Shown: positions 10,741-21,114 of the stretch, piece after piece | Layout: each line of letters begins with the position of its first letter | Numbering within the stretch: position 1 is the stretch's first letter | Assembly (NCBI GenBank): GCA_002702895.1 | Contig: PACX01000013.1 | Span: 44,555-108,554 of the forward strand | Length of the DNA stretch: 64,000 nucleotides | Source: Flavobacteriaceae bacterium | Lineage (GTDB): Bacteria > Bacteroidota > Bacteroidia > Flavobacteriales > Flavobacteriaceae | Direction of reading: 5' to 3' | Program-made: the position numbers and the translations under genes | Notes under the pieces: generated by a model | The model's input: only the letters and a program-made list of their open reading frames with translations | The model's database searches: none | What the model was told of the DNA's origin: nothing

Positions 10741-11313
10741 ATGTTAAAACAGTACTTTTCAAATTATATTGAATGTGGGACAGATGAATCAGGAAGAGGA
10801 TGTCTAGCTGGTCCTGTCACTGCTGCAGCTGTAATTCTCCCCAAAGATTTTAATCACAGTATTTTAAATGACTCTAAATTACTTTCTTTAAAAAAAAGAG
10901 TATTACTAAAAAAAATTATTCAAAAAAATGCTATTGATTATGCAATTTCACATGTTTCAGTTATAACGATTGAAAAAATAAATATTTTAAATGCATCTTT
11001 TCTAGCCATGAACAATGCAATAAATAAATTAAAAATAAAACCTAAATTTATTATAGTAGATGGAAATCGTTTTCTATCCAAAAATAAAATTCCATATAAA
11101 TGTATTATTAAAGGTGATTCAAAATATACAAGTATCGCAGCTGCGTCTATTCTAGCAAAAACTTCAAGAGATGAATATATGATTAAATTATCAAAAGAAT
11201 ATCCAGAATATAATTGGTCAAAGAATAATGGTTACCCAACTAAAGAACATAAAATGGCAATTCTAAAAAATGGCATTACTAAACATCACAGAAAAAGTTT
11301 TAAATTAATATAA
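10741..11313 (+). CDS. rnhB: Ribonuclease HII
   Basis: This 190-residue cytoplasmic enzyme cleaves the RNA strand of RNA-DNA hybrids and starts removal of single ribonucleotides from DNA. The signature [14 protein letters not shown] gives the first two acidic metal ligands, Asp15 and Glu16. The third is Asp107 in FIIVDGN, and the later segment [20 protein letters not shown] contains the conserved serine-rich helix and last Asp. The length is typical of the minimal bacterial enzyme. It is divergent from the putative porin and lies 40 bp upstream of an uncharacterised lipoprotein gene, with which it may be cotranscribed. Confidence 0.96.
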   Translation: MLKQYFSNYIECGTDESGRGCLAGPVTAAAVILPKDFNHSILNDSKLLSLKKRVLLKKIIQKNAIDYAISHVSVITIEKINILNASFLAMNNAINKLKIKPKFIIVDGNRFLSKNKIPYKCIIKGDSKYTSIAAASILAKTSRDEYMIKLSKEYPEYNWSKNNGYPTKEHKMAILKNGITKHHRKSFKLI

Positions 11314-11353
11314 ATTGAATTATTAGTTCATTACTTTTACATTTATAATTCAA

Positions 11354-13732
11354 ATGAAAAAAATATATTTATTTATTCTAATATTATTATTTTTTAATTG
11401 TGATAATAGTTATAATAAAGAAATAGAACTAATAGATTTAGTCCCTACAAATCCTATATTTTTAGTCAAATACAAATCCTTCAAAGAAAATGATGCTAAA
11501 GTTTTTCACAAAAATTTTAATTCTTTATTGAATTCTAAATCCGATTCAATCTATAAAAAGTTTTTAAACAAACCTGTACTAATTAGCTACCATAATATTG
11601 GAAAAGATGAAATTCAATATGTTATTTACTCGGATAGTCAAAATGTAATTACTAATAGTAATATTCAAGACTCTTTAAAATATAATGGATTTATGATTAA
11701 AAGAATAATTAATGGAAATAAAGAATATTACACTGCAATTAAAAATGAAATTTACATAGAATCCAAAAGCAAATTATTGGTAGAAAATTCATTAAGAAAT
11801 TCTAATCATATACATACTGAAAAAAGCGGAGATTTAAAGTCACTATATAATATTTCTAATTCAAATATCTCTTTATTTATTTCAAATAATTTTTCAAAAT
11901 ATTTAAAAAATTATAGACTTAGAAAGTTATTTAAAACGTCTGATATTTCAGATTGGATGCAATTTGATATTGAATTAAATCAAAATAAACTTACACTAAA
12001 TGGAATAGGATTTCAACACGATTCCATTTTTAAAAAAATTAATCTTTTAAAGGATATAAAACCTTCATTATCCAATATAAATAAAATAATACCACCTAAT
12101 TTTAAACAATTTAAAAGAATTGCATATAATCACTCAAAATTAATTTCAAACCTAGAAAATAAAATTTCAATAAATGAACTAAAGAAAATAATAAACGATT
12201 CTCTATTATATGATGTTAATGAATTAGGAAAAATATTTTTTGAGAATGATACAATTTCTATAATAAGTTTTAAAAATAACGATTTGCTAGAACCTGTAAT
12301 TGAGAATAATTTAAAGGGAAATTATACTTATAGAAATATCAAAATTTATGAGTTTAATGATAAATTATTTAAAACTAAAATACCATTTGAAAACTTTGAA
12401 ATTTCTAAAAAAAATTATGGAACATTAATTGAAAATATTTTAATGCTTTCAAATAATAAAAATTCGATTGAAAATATTATTTTAAACTTTAAAAACAATT
12501 CAACATTAACCAAATCCTCAAGATTTAATCAAAATTATAATAAGATTCCTGAAAGAAGCAACTTATTAAATATTCATAATTTATCATATTTTGATACAAT
12601 TCTATTTAAAGATTTGAATTTAAAACAAGAAGATTATAGTTTTTGGATTAATCAATTATCTATTGAAAAAAATATCATTTATAAAACTCACAGTATATCA
12701 AAATTAGAAAAAGAAACTAACTCAATGGGACCTAAGATTCTTTTTAATTTAAAATTAAATGATGATATTTTTCTAAAACCAAAATGGATGATAAATTATA
12801 TTACCAAGAAAAAAGAATTATTAACACAAGACAATAGAAACAACTTGTACTTAATATCAAATTTTGGGGAAATTATTTGGAAAAAGAATTTAAAAAATAA
12901 AATTATTGGTGAAATTATACAGATAGATCTTTATAAAAACGGAAGGTTACAGTACGCTTTTAATACTGAAGAAAATTTTATTATCATGGATAAAAATGGA
13001 AAAGAAGTCAAGAAGATAAGACACAAAAAAAATGCAAAAGTTCTTGGCCTCTCAGTTTTTGATTATGATAAAAATAAAAATTACCGTTTTTTAATTAGTT
13101 ATGAAAACCAAATAAAAATGCTAGATTCAAAAATGAAAATAGTTAGAGGATTTAATAAGAATAATATAAAATATAAAATAACTAATTCCCCTAAACACTT
13201 TAGAATTGGATCTAAAGATTATATAATAATAAATACTGAAAAGAAATTATATATTACTGACAGAAGAGGAAATATTAGAATAAAAATTCCTGAAAATTTG
13301 AATATCTCTGGAAATGAAGTTTATATTAATAGAAATTCTTTCTTAACTATTGATAATGATAATAATCTAATCAGAATTAGTCTAAATGGAAAAATTTCTA
13401 AAAAACCATTACCCTTAGAATCAAAATATTCAATTACCAGTAATAATAAAAACACTGTTTATATTTCTGAAAATATTCTAAATATTAATAATAAAAATAT
13501 TGAAATCAAATACGGAAATTATTCTAAACCAATTTTATTTAATAATGAATTTATTTCAGTTACAAATTTTGATGAAAGTAAAATTTATTTATTTGATACA
13601 AACGGGGACGCTGTTGATCATTTTCCTATTTTTGGGAATAGCATAATTGATTATTCAACAGATAATGAAAAAAATAAATTAATTACTGTTTGCGGTGATG
13701 AAAATGAAATTTTAACTTATTATTTCGATTAA
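11354..13732 (+). CDS. Large lipoprotein of unknown function with beta-propeller-like C-terminus
   Basis: I do not recognise this 792-residue protein. It has a lipoprotein signal with Cys16 (FFNC) as the probable lipidation site, followed by an Asn/Lys-rich region. Residues about 25-480 form a domain with short alternating strands and helices. It includes a VPTNPIFLVKYKS opening resembling proteins that begin with a conserved "aspartate-leucine-valine-proline" segment. The C-terminal ~320 residues contain recurring strand-turn motifs (NLYLISNFGEIIWKKNL, FIIMDKNGKEVKKI, LYITDRRGNIRIKIP, IYLFDTNGDAVDHFP) that look like PQQ/WD-type propeller blades. Base composition is very AT-rich with long poly-Asn/Lys runs. 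The stop overlaps the convergent lipB gene by 4 bp. It may be cotranscribed with rnhB. No catalytic motif was found. Confidence 0.75.
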   Translation: MKKIYLFILILLFFNCDNSYNKEIELIDLVPTNPIFLVKYKSFKENDAKVFHKNFNSLLNSKSDSIYKKFLNKPVLISYHNIGKDEIQYVIYSDSQNVITNSNIQDSLKYNGFMIKRIINGNKEYYTAIKNEIYIESKSKLLVENSLRNSNHIHTEKSGDLKSLYNISNSNISLFISNNFSKYLKNYRLRKLFKTSDISDWMQFDIELNQNKLTLNGIGFQHDSIFKKINLLKDIKPSLSNINKIIPPNFKQFKRIAYNHSKLISNLENKISINELKKIINDSLLYDVNELGKIFFENDTISIISFKNNDLLEPVIENNLKGNYTYRNIKIYEFNDKLFKTKIPFENFEISKKNYGTLIENILMLSNNKNSIENIILNFKNNSTLTKSSRFNQNYNKIPERSNLLNIHNLSYFDTILFKDLNLKQEDYSFWINQLSIEKNIIYKTHSISKLEKETNSMGPKILFNLKLNDDIFLKPKWMINYITKKKELLTQDNRNNLYLISNFGEIIWKKNLKNKIIGEIIQIDLYKNGRLQYAFNTEENFIIMDKNGKEVKKIRHKKNAKVLGLSVFDYDKNKNYRFLISYENQIKMLDSKMKIVRGFNKNNIKYKITNSPKHFRIGSKDYIIINTEKKLYITDRRGNIRIKIPENLNISGNEVYINRNSFLTIDNDNNLIRISLNGKISKKPLPLESKYSITSNNKNTVYISENILNINNKNIEIKYGNYSKPILFNNEFISVTNFDESKIYLFDTNGDAVDHFPIFGNSIIDYSTDNEKNKLITVCGDENEILTYYFD

Positions 13733-14421
13733 TTCAATTCAGCTGAAAAAACATTTAAAAAATTATTAATAATTTTTTTTTTAACCGATTTAATTTTAAT
13801 ATGTTTTTTAGATTCAAAAGAAATTGAAGTAATCGATTTGTTCTTAATTCCACATGGAATTATATTTTTAAAATAATTTAAATCAGTATTAACATTTAAG
13901 GCTAATCCATGCATGGTTACCCATCTACTAGCTTTAACTCCTAATGCACAAATCTTTCTAGCATCAATTGAATTTGGGGAAATCCATACTCCCGTTTCAT
14001 TTTTACTTCTTTTACCATTGATACCATAATCTTTTAATGTTAAAATAATTGTCTCTTCTAAAAATCTTAAATATTTATGAATATCAGTAAAAAAATTATC
14101 TAAATCTATAATTGGATAACATACAATCTGACCAGGACCATGATATGTAATATCTCCTCCTCTATTTGTTTTAATAAATTTTATTTTATTTTTTTCTAAA
14201 GTATCTTTATCAATTAATAAATTATTTATTTCCCCGCTTTTACCTAATGTATAAACATGATTGTGCTCAACAAAAACCAAATGATTTTTAGTTTGAATTT
14301 TAGTATTTTTTTTTCTATTACTAAGTTTGTTTTCTATTATCTGATTAAATAAATTTAATTGGTATTCTAATGCTTCATCATATTCCATTAGTCCCAAATC
14401 ATGAATTATAATCTTCTTCAT
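13729..14421 (-). CDS. lipB: Octanoyltransferase (lipoate biosynthesis)
   Basis: This 230-residue enzyme moves octanoyl groups from acyl carrier protein to the lipoyl domains of 2-oxoacid dehydrogenases and GcvH. The family signature NRGGDITYHGPGQIVCYPII occupies residues 87-106. The predicted catalytic dyad is Lys163 (in ALGVKASRWVTMHG) and Cys190 (in IIPCGI). The length is close to the family norm. The start codon is an ATG at 14421, only 5 bp after the stop of the small YqaE-like gene, so the two form a probable operon. Its 3' end overlaps the convergent lipoprotein gene by 4 bp. Confidence 0.95.
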   Translation of the reverse strand: MKKIIIHDLGLMEYDEALEYQLNLFNQIIENKLSNRKKNTKIQTKNHLVFVEHNHVYTLGKSGEINNLLIDKDTLEKNKIKFIKTNRGGDITYHGPGQIVCYPIIDLDNFFTDIHKYLRFLEETIILTLKDYGINGKRSKNETGVWISPNSIDARKICALGVKASRWVTMHGLALNVNTDLNYFKNIIPCGIKNKSITSISFESKKHIKIKSVKKKIINNFLNVFSAELN

Positions 14422-14426
14422 AATAA

Positions 14427-14585
14427 TTAACTTTCACGATTATTTAAAATTACTAAAGAAGCAATTACACCAGGAACCCAACCGCAAATGGTCAAAATAA
14501 AAACTATCAAAAAAGAACCACATCCTTTATCTATTACTGAAAAGGGAGGGAACATTATTGCCAATAAAACTCTAAAAAAACTCAA
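14427..14585 (-). CDS. YqaE/Pmp3 family small membrane protein (TTG start)
   Basis: This 52-residue gene lies between lipB and lysS. Reading leftward from TTG at 14585, the product begins MSFFRVLLAIMFPPFSVIDK and continues GCGSFLIVFILTICGWVPGVIASLVILNNRES before a TAA at 14427. The pattern of two hydrophobic helices, a PP turn and GW(V/I)PG is the signature of the Pmp3/YqaE/UPF0057 proteolipids, which are linked to membrane potential and salt stress. The in-frame region upstream has no ATG or GTG before the stop at 14637, and the family normally begins MS-x-x-RVLL, so TTG is the best start. It precedes lipB by 5 bp. Confidence 0.85.
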   Translation of the reverse strand: MSFFRVLLAIMFPPFSVIDKGCGSFLIVFILTICGWVPGVIASLVILNNRES

Positions 14586-14640
14586 ATCATAAATTTTTAA
14601 TGCTAAGATATATATAACTATACGAAATAAAACATCTTAG

Positions 14641-14670
14641 TTGTAGCTTCTGTTCTATTCATTATCTTTG
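14641..14670 (+). promoter_or_regulatory. lysS promoter: TTG at -33 and TATCTTTG at -7
   Basis: A TTG at 14641-14643 is followed after 19 bp by TATCTTTG at 14663-14670, a full match to TAnnTTTG. The predicted start of transcription is near 14676, which lies downstream of the TTG codon at 14668 and upstream of the ATG at 14692. This decides the lysS start in favour of the ATG. Confidence 0.65.
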
Positions 14671-14691
14671 AATAAAATAAAAAATTTGGTT

Positions 14692-16389
14692 ATGCTTTCT
14701 GAGCAAGAGATAATTAGAAGAGAAAAATTAAACAAACTACGTGAATATGGTATAAATCCTTATCCAGCTGCTTTATTTGAAATTTCTTCAAATACATTAA
14801 AAATTATTTCCGATTTCAAAGAAGATAAATCTGTTTCAATTGCAGGGAGACTAATGTCTAGAAGAATTCAGGGAAAAGCAAGCTTTGCTGAAATTCAGGA
14901 TAGTGCAGGAAAAATTCAATTATACTTTAACAGAGATGAAATTTGTCCAGACGAAGATAAATCAATGTATAATAATGTTTATAAAAAACTTCTTGATATT
15001 GGAGATATTATTGGTATTGAAGGAAAGTTATTTAAAACACAAGTTGGAGAAAAAACAATTTTAGTAAAAAATTTCACCGTTTTAAGTAAATCTCTTAAAC
15101 CACTTCCATTACCTAAGACTGATTCAGAAGGAAAAAATTATGATGAATTTAAAGATCCTGAATTAAGATATAGACAAAGGTATGTTGACTTAATTGTCAA
15201 CGAAGAAGTAAAAAATACATTTTTAAAAAGAACACAGATTATGAATATTATGAGATCTTTTTTTAATGAAAAAAAATATCTCGAAGTTGAAACACCTATT
15301 CTTCAGCCGATCCCAGGAGGAGCATCAGCAAGACCATTTATAACTCATCACAATACATTAAATATTCCTTTATATTTAAGAATAGCTAACGAATTATATT
15401 TAAAGAGATTAATTGTTGGTGGTTTCGAGGGAGTCTATGAATTTGCAAAAGTATTCAGAAATGAAGGAATGGACAGAACTCATAACCCAGAATTTACAAT
15501 GGTTGAACTTTATGTTGCTTACAAAGATTATTTCTGGATGATGGAAACTACAGAAAATCTTCTTGAAAAAATTGCAATAGATTTAAACCAATCTACGAAA
15601 GTGAAATTAGGAGATAAATCAATCGATTTTAAAACACCATTTAAAAGAATTAGCATTTTAGATTCAATAAAAGAGCATACTGGAATTGATCTTTCAAATC
15701 TTAATGAAAAAGACATTTTTGAAACTGCAAAAAATATGGGCGTTGATGTTGATAATACTATGGGTAAAGGAAAATTAATTGATCAAATTTTTGGAGAAAA
15801 ATGTGAACATCATTACATACAACCTACTTTTATTATTGACTATCCAAAAGAGATGAGTCCATTAACCAAAGAACATCGTGATAATCCTAAACTAACTGAA
15901 AGATTTGAACTTTTAGTTGATGGAAAAGAATTAGCAAATGCATACTCAGAATTAAATGATCCTATTGATCAGTTATCAAGATTTGAAGAGCAACTTAAAC
16001 TTTCTAAAAAAGGAGATGATGAAGCAATGTTTATTGATAATGATTTTGTTAGAGCTCTTGAATATGGAATGCCACCAACATCTGGAATAGGAATTGGAAT
16101 AGATCGTCTAGTTATGTTACTTACAAACAATAGGTCAATACAAGAGGTTATTTTTTTCCCACAAATGAAACCAGAGTTGTCTAAACCAAAACCAAAAAGA
16201 GAAGATTTTATTAAGATAGGTATTCAAGATAAGTGGATAGATTATGTAATAGAATTATTCTCTAGTGCTGAAAATTTACTTTCTCACAAACCAACTCAAA
16301 TTCACCAAAAGCTTAATGGTCATAGAAAGAAAAATAAATTAATAATCGACCCTCTTCAATTGGAAGATGTAAAACGCTGGTTTACATAA
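14692..16389 (+). CDS. lysS: Lysyl-tRNA synthetase, class II
   Basis: This 565-residue class II aminoacyl-tRNA synthetase charges tRNA-Lys. The N-terminal OB-fold anticodon-binding domain spans about residues 50-150 (SIAGRLMSRRIQGKASFAEIQD). The catalytic core carries motif 1 around LEVETPILQPIPGGASARPF, motif 2 in FRNEGMDRTHNPEFTMVE and motif 3 in GIGIGIDRLVMLL. A C-terminal extension of about 60 residues follows the usual end of the core; such tails occur in flavobacterial LysS as far as I recall. I start the gene at the ATG at 14692 (MLSEQEIIRREKL), which agrees with the family. An in-frame TTG at 14668 overlaps the promoter box and is unlikely to be used. Confidence 0.96.
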   Translation: MLSEQEIIRREKLNKLREYGINPYPAALFEISSNTLKIISDFKEDKSVSIAGRLMSRRIQGKASFAEIQDSAGKIQLYFNRDEICPDEDKSMYNNVYKKLLDIGDIIGIEGKLFKTQVGEKTILVKNFTVLSKSLKPLPLPKTDSEGKNYDEFKDPELRYRQRYVDLIVNEEVKNTFLKRTQIMNIMRSFFNEKKYLEVETPILQPIPGGASARPFITHHNTLNIPLYLRIANELYLKRLIVGGFEGVYEFAKVFRNEGMDRTHNPEFTMVELYVAYKDYFWMMETTENLLEKIAIDLNQSTKVKLGDKSIDFKTPFKRISILDSIKEHTGIDLSNLNEKDIFETAKNMGVDVDNTMGKGKLIDQIFGEKCEHHYIQPTFIIDYPKEMSPLTKEHRDNPKLTERFELLVDGKELANAYSELNDPIDQLSRFEEQLKLSKKGDDEAMFIDNDFVRALEYGMPPTSGIGIGIDRLVMLLTNNRSIQEVIFFPQMKPELSKPKPKREDFIKIGIQDKWIDYVIELFSSAENLLSHKPTQIHQKLNGHRKKNKLIIDPLQLEDVKRWFT

Positions 16390-16450
16390 TTTTGGGAAAA
16401 ATATTATTTATTCAGAATATTTTAATAACTTATAATTTTAAAAATTTATT

Positions 16451-18916
16451 ATGAAAAATTCATTAGCTTATTCATTAATTATCATATTATTGCTTTCTTT
16501 TCAACTTAATGCTCAAAGGCCTTCAAAAACACCTTCTAAACCTGATAAAGAAAATAGTAAAGACTCTAATAAACCTAAATCTTATAGTGAAATAATTACA
16601 AAAGAAGCTAAAACAGATAAGGGACTTTTTGATGTTCATAAAATTAAAGACAAATATTATTATGAAATAAATGATTCCTTATTGGGTAGAGAAATGCTAA
16701 TGGTAACTAGAATTGCAAAAACTGCTGCTGGAATTGGTTTTGGTGGTGGAAAACAAAATACTCAAGTATTAAGATGGCAAAAAAAAGATGAAAAGATTTT
16801 ACTTAGAGTAGTATCACACAATGTTGTAGCTAATGATTCATTACCAATAAATGAAGCTGTAATAAATTCAAATTTTGAACCAGTTCTATATAGTTTTAAA
16901 ATAGCAACAGTTAGTAACGACTCTACATCAACAGTAATTGACGTTACAAAATTGTTTACAGATGATGTAAAACCACTAGGATTTCCACAATCCAGAAGGA
17001 AAAGTTATAAAATTTCTAATCTTGACTCTAAAAGATCCTTCATTGAATCTTTAAAAAGTTATCCAATTAATGTTGAATCAAGACATGTAAAAACTTATAA
17101 TTCATCTGATCCCCCTTCAAATTCTAGCACAGGAGCTATATCTATTGAAATTAATAATTCTATGATTTTACTTCCAAAGGTTCCAATGAAACGAAGATAT
17201 TTTGATCAAAGAGTTGGTTGGTTTGCTAGAAGTCAAATAGACTATGGTTTGGATGTTCAGGAAAGTAAATCTCTAAAATATTTAGACAGGTGGAGATTAG
17301 AGATCAAAGATGAAGATTTAGAAAAATTTAAAAAAGGAGAACTTGTAGTTCCAAAAAAACAAATAGTATATTATATTGACAGAGCAACTCCAATGAAATG
17401 GAGAAAATACATAAAACAAGGAATTGAAGATTGGCAAGTTGCCTTTGAAGAAGCTGGATTTAAGAATGCAATAATTGCTAAAGATCCACCTAGTAAAGAA
17501 GAGGATCCTGACTGGAGTCCCGAAGATGCAAGATATTCGGTGGTAAGGTATTTAGCTTCTCCTATTCCAAATGCCAATGGTCCTCACGTTAGTGATCCAA
17601 GATCTGGAGAAATTTTAGAATCTGATATAAATTGGTACCACAATGTAATGACACTTTTAAGAAACTGGTTTTTCGTACAAACTGCAGCAATTAATGAAGA
17701 AGCAAGAGGAGTAGCATTTAAAGACGAAGTAATGGGTAGATTAATTCGGTTTGTTTCGGCACATGAAGTTGGTCATACTATTGGTCTTCCTCACAACATG
17801 GGAAGTAGTAGTGCATATCCAGTTGATTCATTAAGATCAGCCACATTCACTAAAAAGTATGGAACTGCTCCATCAATAATGGATTATGCTAGATTCAACT
17901 ATATAGCACAGCCAGAAGATGAGGGAGTAGCTTTAATGCCCGATATTGGAGTATATGATAAACATTCAGTAATGTGGGGATATAGACCAATTCCTGAGGC
18001 AAAAAATGCTGAAGATGAAAAAGATGTTTTGGATAAATGGATTTTAGATGTCCAAGATAGTATGATGCATAGATTTGGAAGTGCAGGTATTGACCCTAGT
18101 TCACAGACTGAAGATCTTGGAGATAATGCAGTAAAAGCTAGTGAATACGGAATTTTAAATTTAAAAAGAATTATACCAAAACTAATTGATTGGACATCCA
18201 AAAAAGGAAAAGACTATAGTGATTTAAATACAATGTATGGGCAGGTATTATCTCAGTTTAATAGGTATATGGGACATGTTACATCTAACATTGGTGGAAT
18301 TTATCAATATTATAAAACTTATGATCAGACTGGTGCTGTTTATACCCACGTTGAAAAAGCTCATCAAAAAAATTGTATGAATTTTCTACAAAATGAACTA
18401 TTCAACACACCAACCTGGATGATTGATAAGAATATTCTAAATAAAATTGAATTTGCTGGAAACACAAATAGAATTAGAAGTACCCAATCTAGAACATTAA
18501 ATAATATATTAGATTTTGGTAGAATGGCTAGAATGATTGAAAATGAAGCAATTAATGGTTCAAAAGCATATACTTTAATGGAAATGATGTCTGATTTAAA
18601 AAATGGAATTTGGAGAGAAATTTATACTAATCAACCAATTGATGTGTACAGAAGAAATTTACAATTGGCATATTTAGATAGAATTAATTATATCATGACT
18701 GAGGAACAAAGATCATATCCTTCATTCTTTCAAAGCCGTATCACAACAGTAAAAGTTAGTCAGTCCGATATAAGAACAATTGCTATTGGACAATTGAAAG
18801 AGTTGGAAAAAGAAATTAAAAAATCTATCAAAAAAAATTCTGACAAAATGAGTAAAATGCATCTAGAATCAGCTGCTACCAAAATAAATACAATTTTAAA
18901 TGGTAAATCTATTTAG
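16451..18916 (+). CDS. Secreted zinc-dependent metalloprotease (DUF5117/DUF4953 type)
   Basis: This 821-residue protein has a signal peptide (residues 1-21, ending LLSFQLNAQ) and a Lys/Pro/Ser-rich linker. The N-terminal half resembles the DUF5118/DUF5117 domains that precede the catalytic region in this family ([38 protein letters not shown]). The active-site motif [11 protein letters not shown] is at residues 438-448, an HExxHxxGxxH metzincin-like zinc site, followed by [16 protein letters not shown] containing the Met-turn. The C-terminal ~350 residues are helical, as in DUF4953 proteins. It is presumably periplasmic or exported, and no T9SS sorting domain is seen. Substrates are unknown. 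Its 3' end overlaps the convergent hemL by 4 bp. Confidence 0.88.
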   Translation: MKNSLAYSLIIILLLSFQLNAQRPSKTPSKPDKENSKDSNKPKSYSEIITKEAKTDKGLFDVHKIKDKYYYEINDSLLGREMLMVTRIAKTAAGIGFGGGKQNTQVLRWQKKDEKILLRVVSHNVVANDSLPINEAVINSNFEPVLYSFKIATVSNDSTSTVIDVTKLFTDDVKPLGFPQSRRKSYKISNLDSKRSFIESLKSYPINVESRHVKTYNSSDPPSNSSTGAISIEINNSMILLPKVPMKRRYFDQRVGWFARSQIDYGLDVQESKSLKYLDRWRLEIKDEDLEKFKKGELVVPKKQIVYYIDRATPMKWRKYIKQGIEDWQVAFEEAGFKNAIIAKDPPSKEEDPDWSPEDARYSVVRYLASPIPNANGPHVSDPRSGEILESDINWYHNVMTLLRNWFFVQTAAINEEARGVAFKDEVMGRLIRFVSAHEVGHTIGLPHNMGSSSAYPVDSLRSATFTKKYGTAPSIMDYARFNYIAQPEDEGVALMPDIGVYDKHSVMWGYRPIPEAKNAEDEKDVLDKWILDVQDSMMHRFGSAGIDPSSQTEDLGDNAVKASEYGILNLKRIIPKLIDWTSKKGKDYSDLNTMYGQVLSQFNRYMGHVTSNIGGIYQYYKTYDQTGAVYTHVEKAHQKNCMNFLQNELFNTPTWMIDKNILNKIEFAGNTNRIRSTQSRTLNNILDFGRMARMIENEAINGSKAYTLMEMMSDLKNGIWREIYTNQPIDVYRRNLQLAYLDRINYIMTEEQRSYPSFFQSRITTVKVSQSDIRTIAIGQLKELEKEIKKSIKKNSDKMSKMHLESAATKINTILNGKSI

Positions 18917-20199
18917 AGGGATTTGCAAACTTTTTTTAATGCATTTAAAGTAAAATCAATATCATTAAAAGATAAAGCATTATTTAAAAAATAACTTTCA
19001 AATGGGCTTGGAGGCAAATATATTCCCTCTTTTAGCATCCCATGAAAATATTTTTTGAAAAAATTATTGTTTCCTTTTAATGAAGAATTAAAATCAACAA
19101 CTGGACTGGAACAAAAATGTAGGGAAATCATAGAACCACAACTATTTATTTGAAAATCAACTTTATTATCTTTTAATATTTTTTTCATTTCAATTTCTAA
19201 ATATTCTCTTTTTTCATTAAGACTTGTATAAATATCAGAATTATTATTCAATTCATTTAAAGTCGCATATCCTGCTGTCATAGCTAATGGATTTCCACTT
19301 AAAGTTCCAGCCTGATAAACTTTTCCGATAGGTGAAAGCTCATCCATTATTTCATTTCTAGATGCAAATGCTCCAACAGGTAAGCCTCCTCCTATTACCT
19401 TTCCATATGTAACTATATCAGCATTAATTTCAAAAATCTGTTGAGCACCTCCTTTTGATAATCTAAAACCAGTCATCACTTCATCAAAAATTAGTAAAGA
19501 ATTGTTTAAGTCACAAATTTCTCGTAAGGTCTCAAGAAAACCTGGATTAGGAACAATACAGCCCATATTTCCAGCTACAGGCTCTATAATAACTGCTGCT
19601 ATTTGATTAACATTTTCTTTAAAAATAGATTTTAAATAAGAAATATCATTATAAGGCGCAATTATTGTATCCTTAGCTGTTCCTTTAGTTACTCCAGGAC
19701 TATTTGGCTCCCCAAAAGTAATAACTCCACTTCCTGCCTCAATTAAAAAGGAATCAGAATGCCCATGATAACATCCTGAAAATTTAATAATCTTATCTCT
19801 TTTAGTAAATCCTCTAGCTAATCTAATTGCACTCATACAAGCTTCAGTTCCAGAATTAACAAATCTAATTTTATCCATTTTTGGAACCATTGACAATGCT
19901 AGTTTAGCTAATTTAGTTTCTAATTCTGTAGGCATTCCGAATGAAGTTCCGTTTTTAACAACTTTTGTTATAGATTTAAGAACTTTTGGATGAGCGTGAC
20001 CTAAAATCATAGGTCCCCAAGAAGATATATAATCAATATATCTATTTCCATCCTCGTCATACAAATAAGCTCCTTTTGCCATAGATGCAAAAATTGGAGA
20101 GCCTCCAACGGCTTTAAATGCTCTTACAGGCGAATTAACTCCTCCAGGGATAACCTTCTTAGCTTCTTTGTATAATTCACTACTTCTTTTATAAATCAC
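18913..20199 (-). CDS. hemL: Glutamate-1-semialdehyde 2,1-aminomutase
   Basis: This 428-residue PLP enzyme of the class III aminotransferase fold converts glutamate-1-semialdehyde to 5-aminolevulinate, the first committed tetrapyrrole precursor in the C5 pathway. The conserved opening [18 protein letters not shown] is present at residues 17-33. The PLP-binding FDEVMTGFR motif is at 238-246 and the Schiff-base lysine is Lys267 in [10 protein letters not shown]. The start codon is GTG at 20199, placed directly after the TAA of the upstream glucosaminidase gene (TAAGTG), so translation is probably coupled. The length is standard. Confidence 0.96.
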   Translation of the reverse strand: MIYKRSSELYKEAKKVIPGGVNSPVRAFKAVGGSPIFASMAKGAYLYDEDGNRYIDYISSWGPMILGHAHPKVLKSITKVVKNGTSFGMPTELETKLAKLALSMVPKMDKIRFVNSGTEACMSAIRLARGFTKRDKIIKFSGCYHGHSDSFLIEAGSGVITFGEPNSPGVTKGTAKDTIIAPYNDISYLKSIFKENVNQIAAVIIEPVAGNMGCIVPNPGFLETLREICDLNNSLLIFDEVMTGFRLSKGGAQQIFEINADIVTYGKVIGGGLPVGAFASRNEIMDELSPIGKVYQAGTLSGNPLAMTAGYATLNELNNNSDIYTSLNEKREYLEIEMKKILKDNKVDFQINSCGSMISLHFCSSPVVDFNSSLKGNNNFFKKYFHGMLKEGIYLPPSPFESYFLNNALSFNDIDFTLNALKKVCKSL

Positions 20200-21009
20200 T
20201 TACTCAATTTTTAAAACTTGGCCAATACTTATTGTATTGTCAGATAAATTATTAATATTTATTAATTCCGAAACACTTAATTTTAATTGTTTAGAAATCG
20301 AATACAAAGTATCACCTTTTTTAACAATATATTGCTTTAAATTTTTCTTATTTCTTTTATTTTTTACAATTTTAGATTTTTTATTCTTTTTCTCTTTTTT
20401 AGCATTTAAAGATTTTTTTGACCCATCTAATTTCCATAATTCATATCTATCTATAATTGAAATTAATTTATCTGCATATGCTGGATCAGTAGCATACCCT
20501 GCCTTACTTAAACCAATAGCCCATTTCACATAATTTCCTTTTCTTATTTTAAATAAAGAACTATACCTATCTCTAGTAACTAAAAAAATGGAATGGTCTC
20601 GATAAGATTTTTCAGGATTTTTATATTTTCTAAAACATTCTCCTTTTCTGTCATCATCGTGATATACTTTTTTACCCTTCCATCCTGAATGACATTTAAT
20701 TCCAAAATGATTATTAGACTTTAAAGCTAAACTGCCTTTACCAGAACTAGATTCTAAAATTCCTTGAGCCATAGTTATACTAGCAGGAATTTGATATTTT
20801 TTCATTTCATTTATTGCAATTTTTGAATATGTGTTAACATACCAATGAGTTCTTTGTTCATTGGTCATTGAATTAAAAAAACGATTAACCGATTTTAATG
20901 ATTTGTTTTCAATTTTTTTTGGATTATTTTTTTTGTATGAAAGCTTTGTAGATCCACATGAGCTAAGGATAAATAACAAAATAATTATTAATGATTTATA
21001 TTTATGCAT
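20200..21009 (-). CDS. Glucosaminidase-LysM lipoprotein (peptidoglycan hydrolase)
   Basis: I begin this 269-residue protein at the ATG at 21009; an in-frame TTG at 21024 is a possible alternative. The signal ends in a lipobox with Cys18 (LSSCGS), so it is probably anchored in the outer membrane facing the periplasm. The middle region (about residues 60-170) is a mannosyl-glycoprotein endo-beta-N-acetylglucosaminidase-type domain of the FlgJ/Auto superfamily. It has the catalytic glutamate in AQGILESSSGKG, then NHFGIKCH and the YRDHSIFL segment. A Lys-rich linker leads to a single C-terminal LysM domain (YIVKKGDTLYSISKQLKLSV) that binds peptidoglycan. The gene abuts hemL. A consensus promoter box lies 34-41 bp upstream. 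Confidence 0.9.
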   Translation of the reverse strand: MHKYKSLIIILLFILSSCGSTKLSYKKNNPKKIENKSLKSVNRFFNSMTNEQRTHWYVNTYSKIAINEMKKYQIPASITMAQGILESSSGKGSLALKSNNHFGIKCHSGWKGKKVYHDDDRKGECFRKYKNPEKSYRDHSIFLVTRDRYSSLFKIRKGNYVKWAIGLSKAGYATDPAYADKLISIIDRYELWKLDGSKKSLNAKKEKKNKKSKIVKNKRNKKNLKQYIVKKGDTLYSISKQLKLSVSELININNLSDNTISIGQVLKIE

Positions 21010-21042
21010 CTTTTTTTTGATCAATTAATATTATTAGATTTA

Positions 21043-21050
21043 CAAAAGTA
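21043..21050 (-). promoter_or_regulatory. Candidate promoter of the glucosaminidase gene, TACTTTTG on the minus strand
   Basis: The octamer matches TAnnTTTG, reading toward the glucosaminidase-hemL pair. The expected start of transcription is near 21036, about 27 nt before the ATG at 21009. No matching -33 TTG was found at the expected distance. Confidence 0.5.
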
Positions 21051-21114
21051 ATATCTTGAAATTAAAAAAAACACTTTAGGCATAGTTATTGATTAATATT
21101 AATAAAAATTACAC

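Noticed and set aside
14668-14691. TTG at 14668 as the lysS start
   Set aside because: It overlaps the -7 promoter box and would lie before the predicted transcript start. The ATG at 14692 fits the family N-terminus.
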